A DNA stretch of 64,000 nucleotides from Acuticoccus sp. MNP-M23 (GTDB lineage: Bacteria; Pseudomonadota; Alphaproteobacteria; Rhizobiales; Amorphaceae), in contig NZ_CP133480.1 of the NCBI RefSeq assembly GCF_031195445.1, positions 2,596,501 to 2,660,500 of the forward strand, written 5' to 3'. The notes beneath the pieces are model-generated. The model searched no databases. It was not told the origin of the DNA and saw only the letters and a list, made by a program, of their open reading frames with translations. Position 1 is the stretch's first letter, and each line of letters starts with the position of its first letter. Positions 49,402 to 58,196 of the stretch are shown piece after piece. A program made the position numbers and the translations under genes.

Positions 49402-49677
49402 TCATGCGTCTCTCAATATCGTAAAGCCTTCAACGGGCGGAAGGTCGACGGCATCCAGCCCGACCGAGGTCACGGCCGCGCCGGGTGGTCCCTTGCGGCA
49501 GGCCACCAGCATCTCGTCCACAACCTCGTTGCGGCCATAGAACAAGGCTTCCACCCGCCCATCCGCAAGGTTGCGGACATAGCCGGCAAGACCGCGGTCT
49601 TCGGCTTCGCGCCGGCACCAGTCGCGGTAGCCGACGCCCTGCACATGGCCTGAAATCAGAAAGCGCGTCGCCATCAT
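49402..49677 (-). CDS. acyP: Acylphosphatase
   Basis: A 91-residue enzyme hydrolysing acyl phosphates. The motif SGHVQGVGYRDWCRREA carries the catalytic Arg and VRNLADGRVEAL the catalytic Asn. ATG 49677 overlaps the stop of the propionyl-CoA carboxylase alpha gene upstream on the same strand (a second ATG is at 49674), so translation is coupled, as often seen in alphaproteobacteria. Confidence 0.92.
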   Translation of the reverse strand: MMATRFLISGHVQGVGYRDWCRREAEDRGLAGYVRNLADGRVEALFYGRNEVVDEMLVACRKGPPGAAVTSVGLDAVDLPPVEGFTILRDA

Positions 49678-51653
49678 TCGAACTCCAGGATCGGCGCGTC
49701 TACCGCAAGGCTGGCGCCCGGTGCAACGTGAACGGTCTTGATCTTGCCGGATCGTTCGGCGCGCAGGACGTTTTCCATCTTCATCGCCTCGATCACGGCA
49801 AGCTGCTGCCCGTCCTCCACATTGTCGCCCGCTGCAACGTCGATGGATACCACCAGGCCGGGCATGGGGCAGAGGACCGTCTTGCCGCTGCCGGCGGTGC
49901 TTTCCTCCGGCAGATGGCGCATCAGGTCGGCCACGCGGGGGCTGGCGATCCGCGCGGTCGCGCGCATGCCGCGCCACGTCATCGCGCTGCGGCCGCGGCG
50001 CCTGTCGAGGCCCATAATGATGCGCCGCCCGCCGACCGCGCCGCGCCAGACAGCGTGCTCGATGCTCTCGATCACCACGTCCAGCGCCATGCCGTCGATC
50101 ATGATGCGCCAGGTGTCCCAGCTGCCGGCGAGGCCAGCGTCGATCCGCACATCGTCGGCAAAGACGGCCGACAATTCAGCGGGGGCGGGCGAGGGGTGCG
50201 GGCCGAAGCCCGAGCGGCGCTGGCTTTCGCGCGCATGGGCCGCGAAGGCGACGGCGGCCATGGTGCGCCGGTCGTCGTCGCCCAGCGCCGCGGTGCCGGT
50301 CCCGTCGAACTCCTGCGCGATGAATGCGGTCGACAGCGCGCCCTCGCGCCAGCGCGGATGCGCCATCAGCGCCGACAGGAACGTGCCATTGTGGCGGATG
50401 CCTTCGATGGCAACCTCGTCGAGCGCCTCGGACATGGCCTCCACCGCCAGGTCGCGCGTCGGCCCGTGGGTGATGACCTTGGCGATCATCGGGTCGTAGA
50501 AGCGGGAAATTTCGGAGCCTTCGACCACGCCTGTGTCGATGCGCACGGTGGTCTCGCCGGCGCGTTCGGCCGGGAAGGCGAGACGGCGCAGGCGTCCGAT
50601 GGAGGGCATGAAATTGCGGTCGGGGTCCTCGGCGTAGAGGCGGCTTTCCACCGCCCAGCCGCTGGCGCTTATGTCGTCCTGCTCAAGCGAAAGACGCTCG
50701 CCGTAGGCAACGCGGATCATCTGCTCCACAAGGTCCACGCCGGTGATGAGCTCGGTCACCGGGTGTTCCACCTGAAGGCGGGTGTTCATCTCCAGAAAAT
50801 AAAACTCGGCGTCCTGGCTTGCGACGAATTCCACCGTGCCTGCCGAATCGTAATTGACCGCTTTCGCCAGCGCGACGGCCTGCGCGCCCATGGCGGCGCG
50901 GGTCTCGTCGTCCAGCAGCGGGGAGGGGGCCTCCTCCAGCACCTTCTGGTTCCGGCGCTGAATGGAACATTCGCGCTCCAGAAGGTGGATCACGTTGCCG
51001 TGCTTGTCGCCCAGCACCTGAATTTCGATGTGGCGCGGGTCGACGATGAACTTTTCCACGAAGACGCGGTTATCGCCGAAGGAGGCGGCCGCTTCGGAAC
51101 GGGCGCGGTCGAAGCCTTCCTTCACCTCGGATGCGCTGTGGGCAATGCGCATCCCCTTGCCACCGCCGCCGGCGGACGCCTTGATCATCACCGGATAGCC
51201 GATTGTCTCGGCCACCTCGAGCGCATCCTCGGCGCTGGTGAGGGCTCCCTTGCCGCCGGGGACGGTGGAGACGCCCGCGGCCTCGGCGCGCAGCTTGGAT
51301 TCGATCTTGTCGCCCATGGCGTCGATGGCGTCGGCGTTGGGGCCGATGAAGACAATGCCGGCGTCCGCCAGCGCCTTGGCGAAAGACGCGCGCTCGGACA
51401 AGAAACCATAGCCGGGGTGGACGGCTTCTGCGCCGGTCCGGGCGCAGGCGTCCAGAATGGCATCAATCTTGAGGTAGGAGTCCGCGGCGGGCGACGGGCC
51501 AATGTGGACCGCTTCGTCCGCCATCTCCACGTGGGGTGCGTGACGGTCGGCGTCGGAATAGACGGCGACCGTGGCAATCCCCATCCGCTGCGCCGTCTTC
51601 ATGATGCGGCAAGCGATCTCGCCGCGATTAGCCACCAAGATCTTTGCAAACAT
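49674..51653 (-). CDS. pccA: Propionyl-CoA carboxylase, biotin-containing alpha subunit
   Basis: A 659-residue biotin carboxylase plus biotin carrier. MFAKILVANRGEIACRI opens the biotin carboxylase domain; KASAGGGGKGMRI is the ATP loop, VEKFIVDPRHIEIQVLGD, RECSIQRRNQK and EMNTRLQVEHPVTE are family motifs. After a BT domain the C-terminal carrier has PMPGLV and the biotinylation site EAMKMEN. It carboxylates propionyl-CoA (or acetyl-/methylcrotonyl-CoA) with the beta subunit at 53323-54885. The beta gene is separated by a plus-strand lrgAB pair. ATG is 51653; divergent from lrgA. Confidence 0.93.
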   Translation of the reverse strand: MFAKILVANRGEIACRIMKTAQRMGIATVAVYSDADRHAPHVEMADEAVHIGPSPAADSYLKIDAILDACARTGAEAVHPGYGFLSERASFAKALADAGIVFIGPNADAIDAMGDKIESKLRAEAAGVSTVPGGKGALTSAEDALEVAETIGYPVMIKASAGGGGKGMRIAHSASEVKEGFDRARSEAAASFGDNRVFVEKFIVDPRHIEIQVLGDKHGNVIHLLERECSIQRRNQKVLEEAPSPLLDDETRAAMGAQAVALAKAVNYDSAGTVEFVASQDAEFYFLEMNTRLQVEHPVTELITGVDLVEQMIRVAYGERLSLEQDDISASGWAVESRLYAEDPDRNFMPSIGRLRRLAFPAERAGETTVRIDTGVVEGSEISRFYDPMIAKVITHGPTRDLAVEAMSEALDEVAIEGIRHNGTFLSALMAHPRWREGALSTAFIAQEFDGTGTAALGDDDRRTMAAVAFAAHARESQRRSGFGPHPSPAPAELSAVFADDVRIDAGLAGSWDTWRIMIDGMALDVVIESIEHAVWRGAVGGRRIIMGLDRRRGRSAMTWRGMRATARIASPRVADLMRHLPEESTAGSGKTVLCPMPGLVVSIDVAAGDNVEDGQQLAVIEAMKMENVLRAERSGKIKTVHVAPGASLAVDAPILEFE

Positions 51654-51700
51654 CGTCAGCCCTTCGCCACGTCTCCCGTCCCGTTGTAGGGGAGTGGCTC

Positions 51701-52069
51701 ATGGCAAGTCCAACCGAAAGGCACAGCCACATGATCAACGCGCTCGTTGTCCTCCTTGGCTTTCAACTTGGCGGGGAGGTGCTGGTCCGCTTGCTCGACC
51801 TGCCGATCCCCGGTCCGGTTCTGGGGGGCGGGGCGCTGGCTGCGGCGCTGCTCATCCGCGGCCGGATCGGCACCGAGGTGGCGGCGGTCTCGCACACCAT
51901 CCTGCGCAACCTCTCTCTCTTGTTCGTGCCTGCTGCGGTCGGGGTGATCGAGTACCGGGACATCTTCACCCAGTACGGTCTGCCGCTGGTGTCGGCGCTG
52001 GTGATCTCGTCGATCACGGCGCTGGCGGTATCGGCGCTGGTGTTCCGCTGGGTGGCGGGCAGCCGATGA
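51701..52069 (+). CDS. CidA/LrgA family holin-like protein
   Basis: A 122-residue protein with four membrane helices (LVVLLGFQLGGEVLV, PIPGPVLGGGALAAALL, LSLLFVPAAVGVIEY, SALVISSITALAVSALV) and the family motif PIPGPVLGG. LrgA/CidA proteins work with an LrgB partner as pyruvate/metabolite transporters or control of murein hydrolase export. ATG 51701 follows GGGGAG by six bases. It overlaps the lrgB gene by four bases. Confidence 0.88.
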   Translation: MASPTERHSHMINALVVLLGFQLGGEVLVRLLDLPIPGPVLGGGALAAALLIRGRIGTEVAAVSHTILRNLSLLFVPAAVGVIEYRDIFTQYGLPLVSALVISSITALAVSALVFRWVAGSR

Positions 52070-52785
52070 TCCCGGAAAACGTCAACGACCTTTGGGTCTA
52101 TCTCGCCGAGCGGCCGCTCACCTGGCTGACGCTCACGGTCAGCGCCTACGCGCTGGCCGATGCGCTCGCGCGGCGAGCCAACCGGCACCCGGCGCTGAAC
52201 CCTGTGGTGATCGCTGCGCTCATCATCATCGCACTGCTCGCGATCACCGGCACCGACTTCGACACCTATTTCGAGGGGGCGCAGTTCGTTCACTTCCTGC
52301 TCGGCCCGGCAACGGTGGCGCTGGCCATCCCGCTGGTGGAAAACTGGGCAACGGTCCGCCGGGCGGCACGGCCCATTGCGGCGGCGCTGGCGGCAGGGTC
52401 GATCACAGCGGTCACCGTGGCGGTGGGGATCGGCTATGCGTTCGGCTTGCCGCGGGACGTGCTCGTCAGCCTGGCGCCAAAATCCGTCACCACACCCATC
52501 GCGATGGGCATTGCCAGCACGCTGGGCGGCATCCCGCCGCTGACGGCGGTGCTGGTCATCCTCACAGGCATCATCGGCGCGGTGGTCGTCACGCCGCTCA
52601 TGAACGCGCTGCGGATCAAGGACATGCGCGCCCGCGGGTTTGCGGCGGGCATCACCGCCCATGGCATCGGCACGGCGCGGGCGTTTCAGGTCGACCCGCT
52701 GGCGGGGGCCTTCGCGGGGATCGGAATGGCGCTGAACGGCGCGGTGACTGCGCTCATTGTGCCATTGTTCCTGTCGTTGTTCTGA
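52066..52785 (+). CDS. LrgB family protein
   Basis: A 239-residue polytopic membrane protein of the LrgB/CidB family: LLGPATVALAIPLVEN, SLAPKSVTTPIAMGI, GGIPPLTAVLVILTGI and ITAHGIGTARAFQ are family signatures. It acts with the upstream LrgA-like protein; ATG 52066 overlaps its stop. The pair sits in reverse orientation between the two propionyl-CoA carboxylase genes. Confidence 0.93.
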   Translation: MIPENVNDLWVYLAERPLTWLTLTVSAYALADALARRANRHPALNPVVIAALIIIALLAITGTDFDTYFEGAQFVHFLLGPATVALAIPLVENWATVRRAARPIAAALAAGSITAVTVAVGIGYAFGLPRDVLVSLAPKSVTTPIAMGIASTLGGIPPLTAVLVILTGIIGAVVVTPLMNALRIKDMRARGFAAGITAHGIGTARAFQVDPLAGAFAGIGMALNGAVTALIVPLFLSLF

Positions 52786-53322
52786 CCGGCGGTGTGGCCG
52801 GTAGAGCGGCGCCCACGCCCAGCGCAAAAAGGGCTTCCGACATGGCGAGATTACGCACGCCCCGGGCACAGGCGGTGATGCCGTGCCGGGCAATCAGCGC
52901 CATGGTGGCCTGTGCAAATGCGCCGGCCGCCATGTCCTGCGCCATCGCGCGCGCCGTCTGGTTCGAGAGTTTGGCAATCCTGAAGGGGCCGCTGCGCATC
53001 CGCTCCATGTCGGCAAAGCTGAAATCCCAGTCGCCGAAAATGAGCCCGACACCGGTTTCCTTTCCGCCAAGCCGGTCGATCAGCCTCGTGTCGGTTTAGG
53101 CAGGCATTGGCAGGCGCAGATGCGTTTCGCTGCGACCCACGTTCGCGAGAGCGGGATATTCTTCAGGAAGTCCGCCACGAGCGGCGTGGCCTCAGCCAAC
53201 TTGTTCAGTGCGTCCTGCGTTGCCACTCGATGACCCGGTGTTGCGACCGGTGTCGCAGTGCGGCGCGCTTCGGCATCAAGGCAGCGGTGGGCCTCCTTCG
53301 GCAGAGAAAGCGGGGTTATTGG
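52754..53322 (-). pseudogene. Degraded coding sequence, frameshifted
   Basis: On the minus strand two adjacent reading frames look coding but neither makes a whole protein. The first, up to the stop at 53080-53082, reads VATQDALNKLAEATPLVADF and KNIPLSRTWVAAKRICACQC. The second, beginning after a stop at 53096-53098, reads GVGLIFGDWDFSFADMERM, SGPFRIAKLSNQTARAMAQ and IARHGITACARGVRNLAMSE. A one-base frame change near 53090 would join them. The family is not recognised. It lies between lrgB, whose end it overlaps, and the propionyl-CoA carboxylase beta gene. Confidence 0.4.
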
Positions 53323-54885
53323 TCATAGCGGAATATTGTCATGCTTGCGCCAGGGGTTCTCCAGCGTCTTCTCGCGCAGAAGCCGCAGCGCCCTTGCAAC
53401 ACGGCGCCGGGTCGAGTGCGGCAGGATGACTTCATCGATGAAGCCTCGTTCGGCGGCGACAAACGGGTTGGCAAAGCGTGTTTCATATTCCGAGATACGG
53501 GCCGCAAGCCGCTCCGGGTCATTCCTGTCTGCCCGGTACAGGATTTCTGCAGCACCTTTCGGCCCCATCACCGCAATCTCGGCGGTGGGCCAGGCATAGT
53601 TGATGTCGCCGCGCAGGTGCTTGGACGCCATCACGTCATAGGCGCCGCCATAGGCCTTGCGGGTGATGACGGTGATCTTCGGCACGGTGGCCTCGGCGTA
53701 GGCAAACAGCAGCTTGGCGCCGTGCTTGATGAGGCCGCCATATTCCTGCGCCGTTCCGGGCAGGAAGCCCGGCACATCCACGAACGTCACCAGCGGGATG
53801 GAGAACGCATCGCAAAAGCGCACGAAGCGGGCCGCCTTGCGCGAGGCATCCGAGTCGAGAACGCCGGCAAGCGTTAGCGGCTGGTTGGCGACGAATCCTA
53901 CCGTCCGCCCCTCGATCCGGCCAAATGCGGTGATGATGTTCTTGGCAAAGGCCGGCTGGATCTCGAACAGCTCGCCTTCGTCGGCGGTTTTCTCCAGAAG
54001 CTCCATCATGTCGTAGGGCGCGGTCGCAAGGTCGGGGATCAGCGTGTCGAGCGAGGGTTCGACACGGTTTGCGGGATCTTCGGTCTCAAGCTCCGGCGGC
54101 TCGACGACGTTGGAGGCGGGAAGCAGGTCGATCAGCCGGCGCACGTCGGTAAGGGCGGCAATGTCGTCGTCATAGGCGTTGTCGGCGACAGACGAGCGTG
54201 CGGTGTGAACGTCGGCCCCGCCCAGTTCCTCCGCGGTCACGGTCTCGTTGGTGACGGTCTTCACCACCTCCGGGCCGGTGACGAACATGTAGCTCGACCC
54301 CTTCACCATGAAGATGAAGTCCGTCATTGCCGGGGAGTAGACGTCGCCGCCCGCGCAGGGGCCCATGATGACCGAGATCTGCGGAATGACGCCGGAGGCG
54401 AGCACGTTGCGCTGGAACACCTCGCCATAACCGCCAAGCGCGGCAACGCCTTCCTGGATGCGCGCGCCACCGGCATCGAACAGGCCGATGATGGGTGCAC
54501 GGTTGCGCAGCGCCATGTCCTGGACCTTCATGATCTTCTGGGCATGAGTCCACGAAAGCGAGCCGCCGAAGACAGTGAAGTCCTTGGCGAAGACGAAGAC
54601 GGTGCGGCCGTTGATGGTGCCCCAGCCCGTCACCACGCCGTCGCCGGGGAACTTGTTGTTCTCCATGCCGAAATCGGTGCAATTATGCTCAACGAACATG
54701 TCGAACTCTTCGAACGAGTTCTCGTCGAGCAACACCTCCAGACGTTCGCGGGCGGTGAGCTTGCCGCGCTCGTGCTGGGCATCGACCCGCCGCGCGCCGC
54801 CGCCGGCCCGCGCTTCCTCGCGCCGCCGCTCAAGTTCGATGAGAACGTCCTTCACGTCGTGGCCCCGTTTGTCATGTTCGCCCAT
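53323..54885 (-). CDS. pccB: Propionyl-CoA carboxylase beta subunit
   Basis: A 520-residue carboxyltransferase. [71 protein letters not shown] and [17 protein letters not shown] are characteristic and contain the acyl-CoA and carboxybiotin oxyanion holes. It pairs with the alpha subunit at 49674-51653 to convert propionyl-CoA to methylmalonyl-CoA. ATG 54885 start; preceded by a 262-bp gene-free stretch. Confidence 0.95.
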   Translation of the reverse strand: MGEHDKRGHDVKDVLIELERRREEARAGGGARRVDAQHERGKLTARERLEVLLDENSFEEFDMFVEHNCTDFGMENNKFPGDGVVTGWGTINGRTVFVFAKDFTVFGGSLSWTHAQKIMKVQDMALRNRAPIIGLFDAGGARIQEGVAALGGYGEVFQRNVLASGVIPQISVIMGPCAGGDVYSPAMTDFIFMVKGSSYMFVTGPEVVKTVTNETVTAEELGGADVHTARSSVADNAYDDDIAALTDVRRLIDLLPASNVVEPPELETEDPANRVEPSLDTLIPDLATAPYDMMELLEKTADEGELFEIQPAFAKNIITAFGRIEGRTVGFVANQPLTLAGVLDSDASRKAARFVRFCDAFSIPLVTFVDVPGFLPGTAQEYGGLIKHGAKLLFAYAEATVPKITVITRKAYGGAYDVMASKHLRGDINYAWPTAEIAVMGPKGAAEILYRADRNDPERLAARISEYETRFANPFVAAERGFIDEVILPHSTRRRVARALRLLREKTLENPWRKHDNIPL

Positions 54886-55147
54886 TGCCGGGTCTTGCTG
54901 CTGTCGCGCGGTTTTTCAGAAGCGGGCGCCGGCGGATTGTGTCCGCAAACCATCGCCTGAAGCTCCTGCCAAAATCGCGCCCGGCCCTGCAAAGCCCTTT
55001 ATCCGTCGACCGCAATGACGGTCGCACCGCCCGTTTTAACGGCGCCGGGAAATTATCCCCCGCGCCGAAGCTGAACGCTACCGGCTCGGCACTGCTTTTC
55101 ACAAGGACCATGACAATCTTTGCCGCGGCGGGCGATGCGCCGAAGGC

Positions 55148-55891
55148 TCAGGCCTCGCGCAGGATGAAGGCGGCGGCGTCGGCGTCCTTTTTGCGGTCGT
55201 TGCGGCGGGCGGCGGCCTGTGCGTCGGCGCCCCACTGGTCGATGTTCCAGTCCTCGTCCACATGGGCAGCCTCCCATGCCGCCTCGAGGTCAAGCGCTTC
55301 TGCGGCAACGGCCAGGGCAATCAGCGCGCTTCCGGTCAGGGTGGAAAGCTGGTGGAGGGCGGCCAGCCGCAACGGATCGTCCGGCAGGGACGCCTTTACC
55401 GCCCTGGCCAGACCCTCGTCCTGGTTGATCGGCATGACGCCCGCCGTGAGGCGCAGCGTCGTGCCGAACCGCGCTTCGGTGTGGCGCACCACGGGGTCCC
55501 ATGCCGCATTCTGGCGGGCGACCAGACCGTCCGGCCGGTCCGCGCGGTAGACGATGAGGTCGTTGCCGGCGATGGCGACGAGATCGTCCTGGACGCTGGC
55601 GACTGCCGCGGCAACACCGTCTATGGCGGTGTTGACGAGACGCGTCACCGGCATGGTCAAAGGCAGGATGTGTGTTTGCTGCGCGTCCCATTCGGCGGCC
55701 ATTGCGCTGGCGATGGGGGTGCGCATCTTCAGCTGCGCGCGGGCGGGCGTGCGCAGTGTCCGTCCGTCGAGCAGGATCAGCGCGTGGCCGTCGTCCTCCT
55801 CGCGCAGGCTGACGTCCGTGTAGAAGCGCTTCAGCGGTTCGGGGACGTCCGGACCCTTGCGGCCCGCGCCATTCTTCGGTTCGTCGCTCAT
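55148..55891 (-). CDS. ATP12 family ATP synthase assembly chaperone
   Basis: A 247-residue protein. KRFYTDVSLREEDDG starts the ATP12 domain, then ILLDGRTLRTPA, EWDAQQTHILPLTMP and the central ALAVAAEALDLEAAWEAAHVDEDWN, all family marks. Eukaryotic Atp12 binds the F1 alpha subunit; alphaproteobacterial homologues are assumed to act similarly. The start is the ATG at 55891 (MSDEPKN); it overlaps the HAD phosphatase gene upstream by four bases, the usual alphaproteobacterial order. Confidence 0.92.
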   Translation of the reverse strand: MSDEPKNGAGRKGPDVPEPLKRFYTDVSLREEDDGHALILLDGRTLRTPARAQLKMRTPIASAMAAEWDAQQTHILPLTMPVTRLVNTAIDGVAAAVASVQDDLVAIAGNDLIVYRADRPDGLVARQNAAWDPVVRHTEARFGTTLRLTAGVMPINQDEGLARAVKASLPDDPLRLAALHQLSTLTGSALIALAVAAEALDLEAAWEAAHVDEDWNIDQWGADAQAAARRNDRKKDADAAAFILREA

Positions 55892-56574
55892 GGTGCCACC
55901 AGTCCTGCAATTGCGGCTGGCAGGTCCGCCATGGTGCCGGCAATGGTGTGCGCACCGGCGGCCTCCAGCCGTTCCGGCGGCTGATAGCCCCACGACACGC
56001 CAACCGCAAATGCACCGGCTGCGCGCGCCATCTGCATGTCGAACGCACTGTCGCCCACAACCACGGTGCGCGCCGCGTCGCAGCCGCTCTCCGACAGCGC
56101 CTGCAACACCATGTCCGGCGACGGTTTGGACGCGGCATCGTCGGCGGTCTTGGTGGTGACGAAGCGGCCTTCCAGCCCGTGCTGGCGGATGATCCGGTTG
56201 AGCCCGTTGCGCGATTTGCCGGTGGCAACGCCAAGCAGCGTCGCCTCGCCGGACACGCTGTCCAGCATCCGCATCACGCCCGGATAAAGCGGTTCCATCG
56301 CCGCCTCGCGCGTCGCGGCCTCGCGGTAGATGTTCTTGTAGGCGGTGACCAGCTCGTCGTGGACGGCCGGATTTTCGGCGTGCAGCGCTTCGATGGCGAA
56401 GGGGAGGGAGAGGCCGATGATAGCGCGCACCGCCTCGTCATCCGGCGGGGTCAGGCCGTGGTGCGTGAAGGCGGCCTGCATGGTGCTCACGATGTGCGTG
56501 CCGCTGTCCACCAGCGTGCCGTCACAATCGAACAGGATCAGCCGAAGCGTGCTCAAGTCAGTCTCCCCGGGCAA
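55888..56574 (-). CDS. HAD-superfamily hydrolase (phosphoglycolate phosphatase-like)
   Basis: A 228-residue HAD subfamily IA phosphatase. Motif I is LFDCDGTLVDS, motif II ATGKSRNG, the motif III lysine is in KPSPDMVLQAL and motif IV is VVGDSAFDMQMA. The cap is the small helical type. Sugar phosphates or phosphoglycolate are likely substrates. It precedes the ATP12-type chaperone gene, with which it is translationally coupled. Confidence 0.92.
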   Translation of the reverse strand: MPGETDLSTLRLILFDCDGTLVDSGTHIVSTMQAAFTHHGLTPPDDEAVRAIIGLSLPFAIEALHAENPAVHDELVTAYKNIYREAATREAAMEPLYPGVMRMLDSVSGEATLLGVATGKSRNGLNRIIRQHGLEGRFVTTKTADDAASKPSPDMVLQALSESGCDAARTVVVGDSAFDMQMARAAGAFAVGVSWGYQPPERLEAAGAHTIAGTMADLPAAIAGLVAP

Positions 56575-56579
56575 TTGCC

Positions 56580-58193
56580 CTAGAACTTGCCGTCATAGGC
56601 GCGGCGGCCGATTCGCACACACAGCAACGTGAATGTGGGCCGCGAGAGGGCAGCGGCGGCCTCGCTGGCGAGGGTCTCGGTGTCGTCGATCCACACGCCG
56701 TGGCCGCCCATTGCGCCCGCCACGGCAACAAGGTCCGTGGCGGAGAAATCGACGCCCGTGTTGCCGAGCTGCTGGCCGCGCTGCTTCATTTCAATCAGCG
56801 ACAGGCTGTCGTCGATCAGGACCACAACGGGCACGGCAAGGCCGAGGTCGCGCACGGTGGCAAGGTCGCCGAGGACCATTTCAAGGCCGGCATCACCGAC
56901 AAACGCGGTCACGGGTGTCTCGGGGGCGGCCTGCTTGTGGCCGGCCGCCAGCGCCACCGCGCAGCCCATGGTGCAAAGGGCGGAGGACTGGAGCATCGTG
57001 CGCGGCGCCGGGCAGTCCCAGATCTGGCTGAGAAGGATGCGGTGTGCCCCGGAATCGGCGGTGATGACCGTCTCCGCCGGCAGGACCTTGCGCAGGGCGT
57101 GGAACGCTGCGGCGGGGCCCCAGCCGCCGGTCTCGGCCGCAAAGGTTTCACGCAGCGCATTGCGCACCTTGCGGGGCGTGGCGTCCGGCCAAGTGGGGTG
57201 GTGGGCGCTGCCATTGGTGAGCGTGTCGAGAACTGCGGAGACCGAACCGTACAGTGTCACCTGCACCGAATGCATGCCGTGGGTGCGGACCACCGGCGTC
57301 ACGTCGATCACGCGCGCATCGTCGGGCCACGGGTCGCGCCATCCGGCGCGCATCTCGATCGGGTCGTAACCGGCAAGGACGATGCAGTCGGCCTTTGCAA
57401 TCAGCGGCATCAGGTGCTTGTCGGCAAGGGGGGAGAGGCCGGCGCCGCCGATGGCAAGCGCGTCGGTTTCCGCAATGAGGCCCTTGCCCTTGTAAGTGGT
57501 GATGACCGGCGCGCCCACCGAGCGCGCAAAGCGCACGAGCGCATCGCTGGCGCCGTCGTTCACCGCGTCGAGCCCGGCAATCACCAGCGGGCGCTCGGCT
57601 TCCCCGAGCCACTTGCGGGCACGCTGCAGCTCCGGTCCATCGGCGGGGATGAAGCTGGCGCCAACCCCGGCAGGCGCGGATGCGGAACCCCTGGCGGCCT
57701 CTTCGGCAACACGGATCGGCACGTCGATGTGGACGGGGCCGGGCTGGCCGGTGGCAGCCAGCACCAGCGCCTTGTCCATCACCTGGTTGAGGCTTGAGGT
57801 GGCGGCGCGGAAGGTGGCTTTCACAATGCCCGCAAGAAGCGCCTGATGGTCGAACACCTGATGGGTGTAGGTGTCGGCGTCGCCGGCATCGAGGCAGCCG
57901 GTGAGCACGATCAGCGGCACCCGGTCCTGATGGGCGTTGGCAATGACGTTGACGGCGTTGGCAAGGCCCGGCCCGATGGTGGCGACAAGGATCGCCGGGG
58001 CGCCGGTGGCGTGCCATGTGCCCTCGGCCATGAACCCGGCAAAATTCTCGTGCTTGGTGAGGTGGAACGCAATGCCGGCTGCGGTCAGCGCGTCGATGAT
58101 GGTGAGGACCTCGCCGCCCGGAATGCCGTAGGCGTGGCTGCACCCGCTGGCGGCGAGCTTGCGGGCGATGATGTCGGCGTTGCGCAGGGTCAC
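56580..58193 (-). CDS. Thiamine diphosphate-dependent enzyme, acetolactate-synthase-like
   Basis: A 537-residue three-domain ThDP enzyme. The N-terminal Pyr domain has YGIPGGEVLTIIDAL and the catalytic Glu in KHENFAGFMAEG, the middle domain resembles a DHS-like FAD/ADP fold, and the C-terminal PP domain has VGDAGLEMVLGDLATV then VVLIDDSLSLIEMK, where the usual Asn of the Mg/ThDP motif is Asp. This fits the acetolactate synthase/benzoylformate or oxalyl-CoA decarboxylase-like group; the product is unknown. Only three bases separate it from the CoA-transferase gene upstream, so both act together, which favours an acyl-CoA substrate. Confidence 0.85.
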   Translation of the reverse strand: MTLRNADIIARKLAASGCSHAYGIPGGEVLTIIDALTAAGIAFHLTKHENFAGFMAEGTWHATGAPAILVATIGPGLANAVNVIANAHQDRVPLIVLTGCLDAGDADTYTHQVFDHQALLAGIVKATFRAATSSLNQVMDKALVLAATGQPGPVHIDVPIRVAEEAARGSASAPAGVGASFIPADGPELQRARKWLGEAERPLVIAGLDAVNDGASDALVRFARSVGAPVITTYKGKGLIAETDALAIGGAGLSPLADKHLMPLIAKADCIVLAGYDPIEMRAGWRDPWPDDARVIDVTPVVRTHGMHSVQVTLYGSVSAVLDTLTNGSAHHPTWPDATPRKVRNALRETFAAETGGWGPAAAFHALRKVLPAETVITADSGAHRILLSQIWDCPAPRTMLQSSALCTMGCAVALAAGHKQAAPETPVTAFVGDAGLEMVLGDLATVRDLGLAVPVVVLIDDSLSLIEMKQRGQQLGNTGVDFSATDLVAVAGAMGGHGVWIDDTETLASEAAAALSRPTFTLLCVRIGRRAYDGKF

Positions 58194-58196
58194 GGG

